Shown here: positions 40,163 to 51,205 of the stretch, piece by piece
How positions within the stretch are numbered: position 1 is the stretch's first letter
Layout of the letters: each line of letters opens with the position of its first letter
Source: Amborella trichopoda
Lineage: Eukaryota > Streptophyta > Magnoliopsida > Amborellales > Amborellaceae
Length of the DNA stretch: 64,000 nucleotides
Direction: 5' to 3'
NCBI RefSeq assembly: GCF_000471905.2
Contig: NW_006497083.1
Span: 3,454,805-3,518,804 of the forward strand
Position numbers and translations under genes: made by a program
Notes under the pieces: generated by a model
What the model saw: only the letters and a program-made list of their open reading frames with translations
The model's database searches: none
What the model was told of the DNA's origin: nothing

Positions 40163-43100
40163 CTGTAAATTGTCCAACATAATCACAGAATGTCAGAATA
40201 TTGTGCAGCATCCAGGCATGCCGTGTGTCTCTGTGGTGCAGCATCCGGGCATGCCATGTGTCTGTGTGTGTGTACGCGTGCACGAGAGAGAGTCATAGAA
40301 AGTGAAATGAGACATTGGGTATAAGAAAATAAAATTAGAGGTTGGGAGAAGAAATATTACCACCTTTCCCCAATATTCGAGCGAGGCTTCTTCTGTTGCT
40401 TATTAGAACCTTTGTTCCTCACTGTATTTCCTAGTTTCTCAGTCACTACCCATTCATTCACACGCTCTGCCTCTAATAGCCCAATGATTGTCGCTTTTGT
40501 TCGATGAAGAGACATCACATTCTCAAATAAGATCCAAAAAATAAGAAGGTGAAGTGACCTATCCAAGATAAGAAGAATAAAGCTGTAAGAGTGAAATGTG
40601 ACATTAGAAAGCAGGAGATCAAACACTAAATATCCTACAAATAATTTATCTGGAAAAGAAATTTGTATGTATCCTTTTTAAATAATTTTTATTGGGAAAT
40701 TGATTAAAATACACGCAAGAGATCAACTATTTAACATTTTGCCTGATTTAAAGTTTCAAATAATTTTCACAATACACGATCATCAGTTGGAATAGTTAAA
40801 AAGGGTAAACCATTTAATAGTTGCAAAGTTAGGTATATTTAGGAATTGGGCTTGGGCTTGGGCTTGGGTTTGCGCTTGAATAGTTATCAGAAGATGTCAA
40901 GCAATGCTACATCTCAAGTTCAATGCCTGCCAATGAACTACCAAAAAAAAAAAAGTTAGGCATATTTTACTAAATTTGCTTAATTTTTTCAGCCTACTTA
41001 AATGGTAGATAAAATGAACACCACAAACCTCTATGATGTTTTATAGAGACTTTGTCAATCTATGGCTAAAGCTGCCTGAACAGTAAATTGGCTCAAATGT
41101 GTCCTTGTAGGCAATGAGTATTACAAATTCCACGATAATTGCATCAACCCAAATAAATTTAAAGGAACATCTTACAAATTTAAATGATGATAAGTCAATT
41201 GCCAAAAGATTTGAGCACAATTGTGAAATTTGTCTTAAATTTTAAGCTCAATTTTTGCCCATGCATAAAATGCAGTTTATGTTCCAAATGAAATTTGAAG
41301 TTTGCTTGCTGTATAGGGTATTCTCCCTCACCAATCATGTACTGTGCTCCCAAGGAAGCACTATATATGGTACCAAATTATTACAAAATGATCTATGTAT
41401 GTAGGGCTCATCAGAAGGTTTCTATTACCTTGGTGTGCAGATGGCATTGAGTATTGTAATTGCAGATGGTATATAAATTGCAACTATTTTGGGAAGGTGC
41501 ATTTCAGGAACCAGAACACTTGCAGGGATGATGATGCAATAGAAGAAGAAGGTCACAAGATGTGCCACGATCTTCCTTACGAAGAAGAATGCGTAAATAA
41601 CATGGAATTTTTTCCATATTGACACCTTCTGCACTTGCAAACAAATTTCACAGAGAAAAGCATTAGCCATTCGAATCCATAAGCCTAACAAATATAAGCA
41701 AGTATCCAATAGTTTGTGATACAAGGGAAAATCTACTCTTACTTGAATAAATGCCTCTCTTTCTTGATTTTTACCTATTTCAGTTTTCGGGTATGATTTG
41801 AATTTGGGATCTAGTGTTTGAACAGTCAACAATCACACTTTAAACCACCGGCCCAAGCTCTAATCCTACTTGAATAGATGTTTTTCCAAGCATGCATGTT
41901 TTGGTTATAAATTCGAGATAAACCTTTATTGGTTGTTGGTTTCATGAGAAGTCTTCCTTATCATGATATATAGATCCTAATAAATTAGAAAAGGCACCAG
42001 TTAAAAGAAAGTATTATTTGTTGGTGCACGAAAATGAAAGGTTAAAATGGTATAGAAGAGATATCATAATTCAGAAAACCTTGCATACAAGCAGGGGTTA
42101 CAGTAATTGCTTATGTGGTAATTAATGTGAAATGTGAATAATATTCTTAAACATTGCATAGTAAAATAGTAACGAACTAACCTCGCATAGGATTATCTCT
42201 TTAATCATCTTTCTAAATAAATTGGCAGGACCACAAGACCAACGATGCTGTTGATATCGATAAGCTTTGAATGTACTGGGTAGCTCATTCTTGACCTGTA
42301 AAAAGATTTTATAAGTAAAAAAAAATGATGTAAAAGAAAGCTAGCTTATTATACAAGATGATCTAAAAAAATCATCTCTATCATGTTTCATAAAAAAACA
42401 TTTATTTTCTGGTTAGGATCCCTCTTTCCCCACTCTCTCAATGACTACAAAACATATCACGACTGTAGAGACTTTTTGGGTTCGTATCTAACGTGAATAT
42501 CTGCATCAAAAGTATATGTGTACATCTGTGTCTTTGTAACATAGATCATGTAATTCACCTTGAAATGATTCTCTTCTAATCTCTGACTTCTAATGTGGAC
42601 GAAGGAAGAAGAAAAATGAAGAAACAAAGAATGAGACTTACATAGAGATCACCTACAAAGACAAACTTCCAACCCTTGAGGCTTGCCCTTACAGCCAAAT
42701 CCATGTCCTCCACAGTTGTTCGATCTTTCCAACCACCGGCATCATTAAGTGCTTGCATTCTCCATACACCAGCAGTTCCTGCAAATGCAATCCTTATTGT
42801 ATATCTACACATACTGCATACATTCTCCATAAACAAACACAAACTAAACTCCATAGATAAGATTACTTACCATTGAATCCAAAGAAGGCATAAGTAGAAG
42901 AACCCACTTCTTGCTCAACGCTAAAATGGTAGTCCAAAGACATCTCTTGCAGCCTTGTCATTAAGCACTCATCTGCATTAACTGCACCAAACCCCACATA
43001 AAGTCATTTGATCTTTCAAATAGATAACTAATCCCGGACTACAAACACATAATCAACTTCAATTGATTGAAGGGAAAGAAAAAACTCAAAGTATACGATG

Positions 43101-46100
43101 TACAACATCCAAAGAATGTGAAAATCATACCAAATTTCCATCTGGCTTGAACCAAGCCCAACTCCGGATTGCTGAGAAGGAAGGGGATTGTTTGCAACAA
43201 AAAGTCGGACTCGGGTTGGAAATCGGCATCAAAGATTACAACATAGTCGCAATCTTTCACATACTGGTGCTTTAGTCCCTCTCTAAGAGCACCAGCTTTA
43301 TATCCATTCCTGTTGTTTCTAACCTCATACTTAACATTAACTCCTTTGCTTATCCATCTTTGGCACTCCATCTCAACCAAGTCCTTTAGCAACAAGCAAA
43401 GCAAATTTGAAATTAACAAATATAGTTAGATAAAATCATACAAGTTTGAAATGCAAGCATATCAAGGATTGGCATAGTAGGAAAAAAAACGAAAAAAGAA
43501 AACAAAAAAAATTGGAATTATGATAGTAAAAGTAGTACCCTGATCATACAGTCAGTAGAATCATCGAGAACTTGAATTATAATCCGGTCAGATGGCCATG
43601 AAAGCCCACATGCTGCTCCTACTGAGAGTCGATAAACCTGGCATTTTAGCACATGCAATATTAAAAAACAGAATTAATGAGGAAATAAGTAAATAACTAT
43701 ATATTTGTCCTGGATCCTTTACCTAGCCACTTACTAGTAACGAGTTCATGAACTTCAAATGGGGATCGTGAAAAGTCAGAAGGGTCTTCTCAATGTGCAT
43801 TTCATGAGCTCGATAGAAGTCATCCCATTGGATAACAATATTTGTAAGTTCAAATGATATATTTTGATTGCTTGACAAAAAAGATCTAATATATAATAAA
43901 GTAAACAATAAAAAAGTTCTTCAAAAAAAAAAAAAGATAAAGCCAGTATGTTTTGGGCGATGCTACGAGAGTTCCTGCGTGTTTATGGAGTCAATAGGGA
44001 CCGCTATTCGCAAAACCTGCTGGGTCAACCCCGACAGGGCTAGGTTACTCAGAACCGGCTATTAGCTGTGGCAGGTTTTGGCCGATTGGGGCGGTCAACC
44101 GGCTTGACCACCCAAATTATAATTTTTTTTAAAATCATAATTATAAATCTAAAAAAGTAAGAAATTTATTTGTAATAGGTTTCTGAATATTTTCTATTGT
44201 TTTGGAAAAGAATGGGAACTATTTTGGCTATAAATACTTTTCTTTTAGATTTTTCCACCTTTTTGGATTATTTCTAAAATACTTGGGTATAAATTGATTT
44301 TTCAAAATCTATTTTTTCACTAATTTTTTACACTCATTCAGATGTATTTTATTTAATAACACTTTAAGCATAATTTTTATAATTTTGTAGATTTTTTACA
44401 TTTATTTTTTACTCTTTTTAGCCCTTGTTAGCTTGGTTGGGGACTACCAGTTAAGGCTAGTTGCCCAAACCAATTTTGGGTTACTGGACCCGGCCCATCG
44501 CCGGGTACGGATGCCAGTTCGTGCACAATCAGGGGGACAAGAAGGCCGAGTCTCAAAGAGTATCAAAGCGGACGTTAAGAGCCAAAACATTTTATACTCC
44601 CGCAGGAGCATAGCTCTACATATATTCCCTCAGGTGTAATTTTGGAACCTCAAGTTTGGGAATGTAACCTCTTCCACCATTGAATTAGACCTTAGTGTTA
44701 AATAATAATAAAAAAGAAAATCTAAATTTGAACATTTTATTTGGTCCGTAATGTGGTGCTGGTCTCACCTACGAAGGGTACCGGAAAGGGTAAGCTATAA
44801 ACGATCCTAACCTTTGGCTTTTTTATGCATAAAGTGGCTGCTCTCAGGACATGAACCCTCGCTCTTGTACTGACTACTTGTACTGACTACCCGAGTTATT
44901 GACTGCCCTCATTTGAACTCTTTATTTAATAGGAAAAAATAATGTCTCAAAATTGAATAGCAATTGTCAAGTTTTGAAGCGGAGATCTAAGACTCAAAAA
45001 ACTCAAATTTAATTTTTTTTTTGTTTGAAAAATAATGATCTCATGATATTAGGTGGTTCCCAATCCCAGTACACGGAACGAGTTCGAGTAACTCGGCTTA
45101 AGTAGTGTCGAGTACTGTAGCAATAAAATATGGGTTAAACAATTATAAAAAATAAAAAAAATACAACAAAAATAGAAAATGCATGATTAAAGTAAGATTA
45201 ATAAAAAAAAAACATCAAAGAAAGTTCAAAAAGTAATAAAAAAATAGATTTTAAAAATCAACGTGTGACTGAAGGTATTTTCAAAATAATCCAAAAAAAA
45301 TGTGAGAATATAAAAATGAATATTTATGGCCAAAACACTTTCTAATATTTTTCAAAATGATAGAAAACATAAAAATGAATATACCAAATAAATTTTTTAT
45401 CTTTTAAACTTTTGTATAATTTGTTTTGGAGTTTTTTAAGCCAGAAAAACTCAGCCAAGTTCAAACTACTCGGCCGATTTTGCGACCATTGCTGGCATAA
45501 TAATGGGCGATGTAATGATACATGTATATTAAGGGGAAGCATGGCCAGGAGAGTAGGATGCGTTATACATATAACGTTTTTGGGTAGATTAGTGGGTCTG
45601 CTCGTTTTTAAAAATAATTAGCAGTTTTCGAATGCATCAATGAGAATGGGGTTGAGGTCGTGGTGGTAGCATCACTTGAGCCTTACACGTTCTCTTAAGA
45701 GTAGAACCTCGACTTAGGATTAGTAAGTGACTTGTAAAATGGGAGCTTGGAGCCACTTGGTTCAAAGCTTGGAGCCACTTACCTTGAACCAACTCATACC
45801 CTTGGATTTCTATTATGGGTATTCTTATTGGTAATTATTTAAAAAGTATGAGCTAAAATTAAATTAAAAATAAAACATCTATTTTTAATAAATAAAACTT
45901 TCTTTCAAGCTACATAGTGTTTATTCCAACTGCAAATATTTTAGAAGTAAACAAAACAATTATTCTCTCCAAAATTAAAAAGAAAAAACAAAAATCGTAT
46001 GTCCAAATTAAAGTTTTTTTAATTATTTTTTTTGACGAAGTTTAGCATTTATTGATAATCAAAGCAGGTTACAATATAGCGGATACATCATCAGCAATCA

Positions 46101-47103
46101 CTGGCACAGTAAGAGAAGCACCCCTTTTAGCTAAAAAGTCCGTTAAATCATTGGCTTCCCTATACACATGAGCTAAGGATAAGGTCAAAGAGGGCATCAG
46201 CTGAAAGATCTGAAACCCAATGAATTTACTATGTCCAAAAATTAATGTTAAAAAGAAAATAATATTAGCTTAGTCCTTACTAGAACTTTATTCCATAGGG
46301 AACATTTTTATGACAGCATTTTAATTTCAATTAGCATGCTTGCTCCATAACACACCTTAATGCACAAAAAGGGTTTAGTATTTATCTCGTAGGTTAGGAT
46401 TGTGACCCATGTCTTTTTTGAATCCATTGCGAATGACCACCCCATTGCGAATGGTCACCCATGTCTTTTATTCAATGAAAGTAATAGTTAATATTAAATA
46501 AACAAATGAATAAATAGAAAAAGAAAAAGAAAAAAAAGTAAAGAAATAAAGATGTAAGGCCTAAGATCTATGAACAAAAAGTAAACACCTTGTTTATTTT
46601 TTCAGAGTTTGAAATCCTACATAATCATGATGGTCAAGGCTAATATAAACTGTTTGAAGGTTTTTCGATACGAGAAGTGTAATTTTTTTATGAGTTTTGA
46701 GGTGAAGCTCTACCTATTTTGATATATTTAAAAAGAAAAAATTAGGGTAGGTGGCGCTTACATGTACATTATGTTCAAGAGGGACCATCTATAAGGGTTA
46801 AAAGGAAGGTTGACGTACCTCCCTCTCGTTGTACATGGGGATCTGCACGAGGACCATGGGGTGGCCGGTTTTATTGAGTTCAAGGTCGTCTCTAATGGCT
46901 TCACACTTGTACTTTGTGTATTTCTTCTTCCCCAACAACTTCACCACCATTATCACCACTGCCATGTAAACCCTCTCCACAAACAGCATCACAGACATCA
47001 CAGCGCACGCCACCACCGCCCCCTTCAGCAGCCCCACCACCACCACCGCTCGCCCCAACGCCACCCCATCCTGCATCAATCCCCGCTCATACACCCTCAC
47101 CAT
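40003..47103 (-). CDS. CSLA: CSLA glucomannan 4-beta-mannosyltransferase
   Basis: Complete gene, nine exons on the - strand: 47103-46819, 43637-43539, 43383-43131, 42981-42871, 42778-42642, 42295-42182, 41628-41429, 40558-40364, 40162-40003. 517 residues, TGA at 40005-40003; family proteins are about 530. All introns are GT-AG. GT2 processive glycosyltransferase motifs: LDDSTD (about 119-124), DADFQ (180-184), TVEDMDL (271-277) and QQHRW (310-314). Membrane segments at the N-terminus ([20 protein letters not shown]) and after QQHRW. Makes the mannan/glucomannan backbone from GDP-mannose and GDP-glucose in the Golgi. The N-terminus is slightly shorter than usual. A TATA box lies 233 bp upstream. 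Confidence 0.94.
40203..40268. repeat. 33-bp tandem repeat in last CSLA intron
   Basis: GTGCAGCATCCAGGCATGCC starts at 40203 and again (one change) at 40236. Confidence 0.8.
40364..40558 (-). CDS. CSLA: CSLA exon 8
   Basis: [20 protein letters not shown] then [20 protein letters not shown] and [25 protein letters not shown]. Acceptor TTGGATAG, donor GTGGTA. Confidence 0.92.
41429..41628 (-). CDS. CSLA: CSLA exon 7
   Basis: [20 protein letters not shown] then [20 protein letters not shown] and [26 protein letters not shown]. Membrane-spanning part. Acceptor AGTGCAG, donor GTAATA. Confidence 0.92.
42182..42295 (-). CDS. CSLA: CSLA exon 6 (QQHRW)
   Basis: 38 codons: [20 protein letters not shown] then [18 protein letters not shown]. 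Holds the QxxRW acceptor-binding motif. Acceptor TTTACAG, donor GTTAGT. Confidence 0.93.
42642..42778 (-). CDS. CSLA: CSLA exon 5 (TED)
   Basis: [20 protein letters not shown] then [20 protein letters not shown] and VGDLY. TED catalytic motif. Acceptor TTTGCAG, donor GTAAGT. Confidence 0.93.
42871..42981 (-). CDS. CSLA: CSLA exon 4
   Basis: [20 protein letters not shown] then [17 protein letters not shown]. Acceptor GGTGCAG, donor GTAAGT. Confidence 0.93.
43131..43383 (-). CDS. CSLA: CSLA exon 3 (DxD)
   Basis: [20 protein letters not shown] then [20 protein letters not shown] and [49 protein letters not shown] binds the nucleotide sugar. Acceptor GCTAAAG, donor GTATGA. Confidence 0.93.
43539..43637 (-). 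CDS. CSLA: CSLA exon 2 (first D)
   Basis: 33 codons: [20 protein letters not shown] then [13 protein letters not shown]. Acceptor ATGCCAG, donor GTACTA. Confidence 0.93.
43990..44520. repeat. AT-rich MITE-like repeat, family copy 2
   Basis: Starts with CTATTCGCAAAACCTGCTGG-type sequence and has a core TATAAATTGATTTTTCAAAA and CATTCAGATGTATTTTATTT alignable to 24480-24600. GC-rich ends with GGCGGTCAACCGGCTTGACC. Boundaries approximate. Confidence 0.5.
44740..44905 (-). mobile_element. tRNA-derived SINE
   Basis: On the - strand: GGGTTCATGTCC (B box), then AGAGCAGCCACTTTATGCAT, CTTACCCTTTCCGGTACCCT and TCGTAGGTGAGACCAGCACC. This order (B box, GCAGCC, TTACCC, ACCC...GTAGG.GAG) is the conserved body of the widespread plant Au-like SINEs. 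The A-box side (AGTACAAGTAGTCAGTACAA) is degenerate with a 16-bp duplication. Confidence 0.6.
45050..45491. repeat. AT-rich MITE-like repeat, family copy 3 (inverted)
   Basis: Reverse orientation to copies 1 and 2. On the - strand it begins CAATGGTCGCAAAATCGGCC, comparable to CAGTGTTCGCAAAATCAAAC of copy 1, and includes GGATTATTTTGAAAATACCT and GTTGATTTTTAAAATCTATT. Confidence 0.55.
46025..46225 (-). mobile_element. L1 RNase H 3' fragment
   Basis: On the - strand: [20 protein letters not shown] then [23 protein letters not shown], stop. HVYREANxxxDxLAKRG is the end of plant L1 RNase H. Severely 5'-truncated copy, sense to CSLA. Confidence 0.75.
46819..47103 (-). CDS. CSLA: CSLA exon 1
   Basis: 95 codons from ATG at 47103: [20 protein letters not shown], two hydrophobic stretches, then [20 protein letters not shown] and [16 protein letters not shown]. 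Donor GTACGT at 46818. First membrane segment and start of the GT domain. I chose this ATG because it is the first in frame and follows the leader closely. Confidence 0.9.
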
Positions 47104-47130
47104 TTTCCCCTCTCTCTCTCTCTCTCTCTC
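47104..47130 (-). promoter_or_regulatory. (GA)n leader just before CSLA start
   Basis: On the - strand GAGAGAGAGAGAGAGAGAGA followed by GGGGAAA and the ATG. GA-rich tracts in plant 5' leaders are common binding sites of BBR/BPC factors. Confidence 0.5.
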
Positions 47131-47335
47131 TAAATAACACTGTGTACTACACTTTTGATGAGGCCAATGGGTTTCTTGTCTTAATTCCCTTTTTATTCTC
47201 TCTCTCTAACTTCTCCTTGTTTCTCTCTCTAAAGAGTGGAAGAAATTAGAATTTTCTCTCTACCCATTGCTCATGTTTTTCAGGGAAGGTAAGGGTGGGG
47301 GGCGGGCTGAGGTTTAGAGAGTATTGGGGATCTGG

Positions 47336-47345
47336 TTTTTATAGT
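47336..47345 (-). promoter_or_regulatory. Probable CSLA TATA box
   Basis: CACTATAAAAACC on the - strand, 233 bp before the start codon. A start site about 30 bp downstream would give a 200-base leader. Confidence 0.55.
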
Positions 47346-48587
47346 GTGGGGGATTGAGGGATGGTGTGAGATGTAGAGAGAGAAAGGGTGCTAAGAATGT
47401 GAGGAGAGAGTAAGGGTGTTTGTTGGTGTTGAGAGCCACCCGGTGGGCATGCAGGTGGGTTTTTCTCTCCTTTGCAACACATGGCCCTGAGAAATGGAGT
47501 GTGCTCCATTATCTACCGACACTGTTCTCTCTCTAGCTGAATCTGTGTGTGCATGAATCTGTTATTATGATAGGATTTAATGTTATGTGGGCTGCTGCTT
47601 TCCTTATCTTCTTGCTTTTGCTTTTCTTATTTATCTCTCTGAAAGTGAGTGTTGTTTTGTGGTGGTGCAATGTGGAAAGCGAAGAGATGGGTTGCGTTGT
47701 TTTGACATGTGAATCACTCGTCTTTTGTGCTTGGAAGGCGTTAAATAGTGAATTGGACGGGTGCGATGGATTTTGGGATTTACCTGGCATCCTGCTTGTC
47801 TCCTTCTTCATACTCCCCCTTCTCTCTCTCTCTAACACACAGATACAGTGGGGACTATAATCTCCTCGTTGCATGCATGCATGCATCCATCTCCCTCCCC
47901 TCATGCTAACAGAACTGCTTCATCTCTCTCTAAAGTTCCAAATGGATCAGGCGTGATACTGCACAGAAACGTAAGGTAAGCATCAGGGATATGGAATCCA
48001 TCTTTCTCAAATTTTGGAATTGGATAATATGAGGCCATTTCGCCGATATATGGTGGACACGATTTTGACGTTCTACATTCGACTGGCACGTGCAGTTGTT
48101 ATCGGGCTGAGCCTGACTTGGCCCGAAATCATATAAGGTAGCCCGGGGCTCAAAACAATTAAATTTCGGGCCTGGGGAAATCATGTAAGGTCCGAAAAAT
48201 TGGGCGTCGCAGGGTATTTGATAAATGCAAGAAAATTTCTGGAGTGAATTATTTTTAAGTTTCTCAATATTTGTAAATTTTTGGAAATCTGAATAATAAG
48301 TTTTGAAGTTAGGGTTTTTCAAAAGATTAATTCCTTTGTTATATGTTAGATTGCACTTTGAAGGCGATATTGTAGCGTTTATACAATCTGTAACGACACC
48401 TCGAAAGAATACGGAAAATCACCGAAATCATGAGTGAGTATGAAACAAACGACAAAATTCATGGATGCGTTTATTTTGACATATTATATTTGTTTTTTTT
48501 AATCTAAGTTGAGGGTTTTTATATGCGAGTTATTTTTTCATTTGGTTATTACTGTACAACGTTTTTATAATCTATGGTGGTTTGCAT
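47346..48587. other. CSLA upstream region
   Basis: Contains an RY-type cluster (GCATGCATGCATGCATCC) at 47871-47888. 48090-48220 has GGCCCGAAAT/GGGCTGAGCC-rich repeat-like DNA. A 123-residue frame at 47904-47533 has no homology that I can recognise and is probably chance. No gene was seen. Confidence 0.5.
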
Positions 48588-49218
48588 CATAGTTACCGGG
48601 TCCCGCCCAGCATTTCGGAGCCTGGATCTCACTCCAATTTTTAGGATTCTCGATTCTGTTCACAATGAAGCTTGCTCCTTATATTGCACGGAACGTATTC
48701 CTTAAATTTTAGGATCTCATTCCTGAATAAATTAGATCCCCGCTCCCAGAATTTTAGGAGCGCGATCCCTACATATCCGAAACTCCATCCCTATTTTTCC
48801 AAAATATCCTAAAAGAAAATTCTTAAATATAATTATTTTTAAAATAAAATAATTATATTGTAAACCAAATTTTCATAAAAGTGGAGTTCTGCGATGGGAG
48901 CGTGGACTATCATGCACAGAACGCGATCCTTTCTTGAATGAAGCTTGATCCTTTCCAAATAGGAATATGGTCATTCTTAGATGGAGGCGCGATTCTAATG
49001 TTGATGGGAGGACAATCCTAATGAATATGGGAACACGATCCCATTTGACATGGAAAGCATTCTCGTTAAATAGGGATTTCGATCTCGATGTATTGGAAGC
49101 ACACTCCCTATTCATACAGGATCTCGATCCGCTACTTTTACAATCACCGGAACTTGCTCCTCGAGCTCCGGAGCTTTGGGCAGATGTCGCTTCGACGCTC
49201 CCACTCCTGATAACTATG
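48588..49218. mobile_element. hAT-superfamily-like MITE, copy 2 (8-bp TSD)
   Basis: Begins CATAGTTACCGGGTCCCG, ends CTGATAACTATG; perfect 8-bp duplication GTTTGCAT at 48580-48587 and 49219-49226. 631 bp. Interior again a degenerate array of GATCC/GCGATC/CTCC motifs with a short AT-rich centre (48780-48880). Same family as 8500-9221. Confidence 0.85.
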
Positions 49219-49319
49219 GTTTGCATATCTTTTAATTTTTGCCCCCCTCTTCTAATTGGGTTAATAAAATCTCTGATTTGTAATTGGATTAATAAAGTGT
49301 CTCCTCAGTATAGGTGAAT

Positions 49320-49805
49320 TGATGGGAGTTTGAATAATGAAAAATTAAATCCAAAATAACAATGCAGAAAGTTATAAGAAGAAAGAGATTGTACTTGTCT
49401 TCCAAATTTCACTTGCAATTACTTCAACAAAAGCTTACACCAGACCGAAAAGGCTACTTTCACTTCCACACTTTTTCTCTCTCTACACACTCTTTCTCAT
49501 TCTCTTTCTCTCTCTTGCTTCTAACTTTTCCTTCACTCAATACTCACTCACTTGTCCCCGATGTGGCTCTCTATTCCCCTTTTTATAGGGGTTGTCATAC
49601 CAACTAGAACATTCTAGTTACCACCTACCCACATTTAATGGGTTGCCACTTTTATTAGAAACTTCTATATGCTTTTTTATTTATTTTTTTCATGTCTTAT
49701 CTAGAAAGCTCTATCTATAAAACTCTACATGTTTTCTTAAATAATTTTCTTCACGTTCTACTCACATCTAGAAAGTTCTTCTTTGTTAAGTTTAATTTTC
49801 CAACA
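49320..49805 (-). mobile_element. Copia 3' LTR (element 1)
   Basis: On the - strand starts TGTTGGAAAATTAAACTTAA right after a polypurine tract TTTAAGGGGAAG and ends about CTCCCATCA, so TG...CA. Contains CCCCTATAAAAAGGGG, a strong TATA box, near 49580. The 5' LTR is not in the window. Confidence 0.75.
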
Positions 49806-50770
49806 CTTCCCCTTAAACTTAACAAAGTTATATAGATACCATCCCCAGAAAATGTTTCAACTGCTTAAATCTATGTGGTCTTAATGGCTTGGTGAAAATA
49901 TCCACAACTTGTTCTTCAGTGTTACAATATGTGAACTTGATTTTATTATTCTCTGTGTGATCATATATGAAATGATAACGTTTGTCAGTATGCTTGTTTT
50001 TTTCATGTTGGATTGGATTCTTTGCTAATGTTATTGCTGACAAGTTGTCTATATGGATCTCGGTGGGGCCATCTTGTATAAATTTTAATTTTTTTAATAG
50101 GTTTCTTGGCCATAGTGTTTGTCCCACGCATGAAGCAGCTGCCATATACTCTACTTCACAACTTGATAGTGCCACCACTTTCTGTTTCTCTGATGATAAT
50201 GAGAATGCAGCCGTTCCAATGTTAAATGCAAATCCAAAGGTGCTCTTGTTGCCATCTAAGTCTCCTCCCCAATCACTGTCAGTAAAACCAACAAGTTCAA
50301 CTTCGTTTTTTTTTTAATAAAGCAGGCCATGATTCAACGTACCTTTGATATGTTGTAGGATTCTCTTGGCTGCTTGAAGATGAGTCAACTTAGGTGCTTC
50401 CATGTATCTGCTAATCAATCCAACACCATATACAATATCTGGTCTAGTACAAGTTAGATATCTTAAGCTTCCAACTAGACTTTGGAAATAAGTAGGATCT
50501 GCCCTTTCTTCTTTTTCATTTTTATCTAGCTTTACCCCAAATTCCACAGGAGTGCTGATTGACTTACAATTTTTCATTTTGAATTTTTTCAATATTTCTT
50601 TTGCATATTTTTCTTGAGAAATGAAAATTTCATCATTTTCTTGTTTTACGTCTATTCCAAGAAAATAGGGCATGAGTCATATATCTGTCATTTCAAATTC
50701 ATTGGCCATTCTAGCCTTAAAATCTTCAATCATTTCCTTGCAATTTCCATTGCCATCCTCACTATGAGCG
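49806..50770 (-). mobile_element. Ty1/Copia element 1, RT C-terminus and RNase H, 5'-truncated
   Basis: RT end: MIEDFKARMANEFEMTDI then MPYFLGIDVKQENDEIFISQ and YAKEILKKFKMKNCKSISTP (50750-50560), LVGSLRYLTCTRPDIVYGVG. RNase H: ALSSCEVEYMAAASCVGQTL then IHIDNLSAITLAKNPIQHEK, TKPLRPHRFKQLKHFLGMVS (50178-49828). A frame break near 50310 and a stop near 50675 disable it. gag, protease, integrase and the YVDD part of RT are missing. Confidence 0.85.
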
Positions 50771-50830
50771 TCTTGTTTTGTAGCCTACAATGGTGAACAA
50801 CATAGAACTGATTTTTGAGGAATGGGCGAT

Positions 50831-50831
<1 letters not shown>

Positions 50832-50868
<37 letters not shown>
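50832..50868. repeat. (GA)n microsatellite
   Basis: About 17 GA units next to GA-rich DNA to 50920. Confidence 0.95.
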
Positions 50869-50870
<2 letters not shown>

Positions 50871-51009
50871 AGATCCAGAGAGAGAAGGAGCTATGTCTCC
50901 AAGAAATTGAGAGAGGGAGGATGGCGATGGAATTTGGCCGTTTGGGGAACCGGGGGAGGACCAAATGTATTGAAATAATTTTAGAGTTGTGGGTTTAGCC
51001 CTTTGGATA

Positions 51010-51205
51010 AACTATAAATTCGGGTCCGGGTACTCACCGGGTTGGGTATAGCAAGACCCATACTTGGACCCGAAACTATCGGGGTATCCTTTATTAGACC
51101 TGGACCCTACCCACTGGTCCAAAACTTGGACCCATACCCATACCCGTGTCGCGTATACCAGGTGGGTATGGGTCGGGTCTGGGTCTATTGCCACCCCTAC
51201 TAAAT
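51010..51205. repeat. GGGTCGGGT-rich repeat with TGCCACCCCTA end
   Basis: ATTCGGGTCCGGGTACTCAC at the left and GGGTCTGGGTCTATTGCCAC then CCCTA at the right; the halves are partly inverted. Typical of short plant hAT-related repeats. No reliable target duplication. Confidence 0.5.

Larger units (their letters stand above)
43638..46818. other. CSLA intron 1, repeat-filled
   Basis: 3181 bp. Holds two AT-rich MITE-like copies (43990-44520, 45050-45491), a SINE (44740-44905) and an L1 3' fragment (46025-46225), listed separately. No host coding sequence was seen. Confidence 0.85.

Noticed and set aside
47533..47904. 123-residue frame upstream of CSLA
   Set aside because: No homology, no splice or leader context, and rich in low-complexity stretches.
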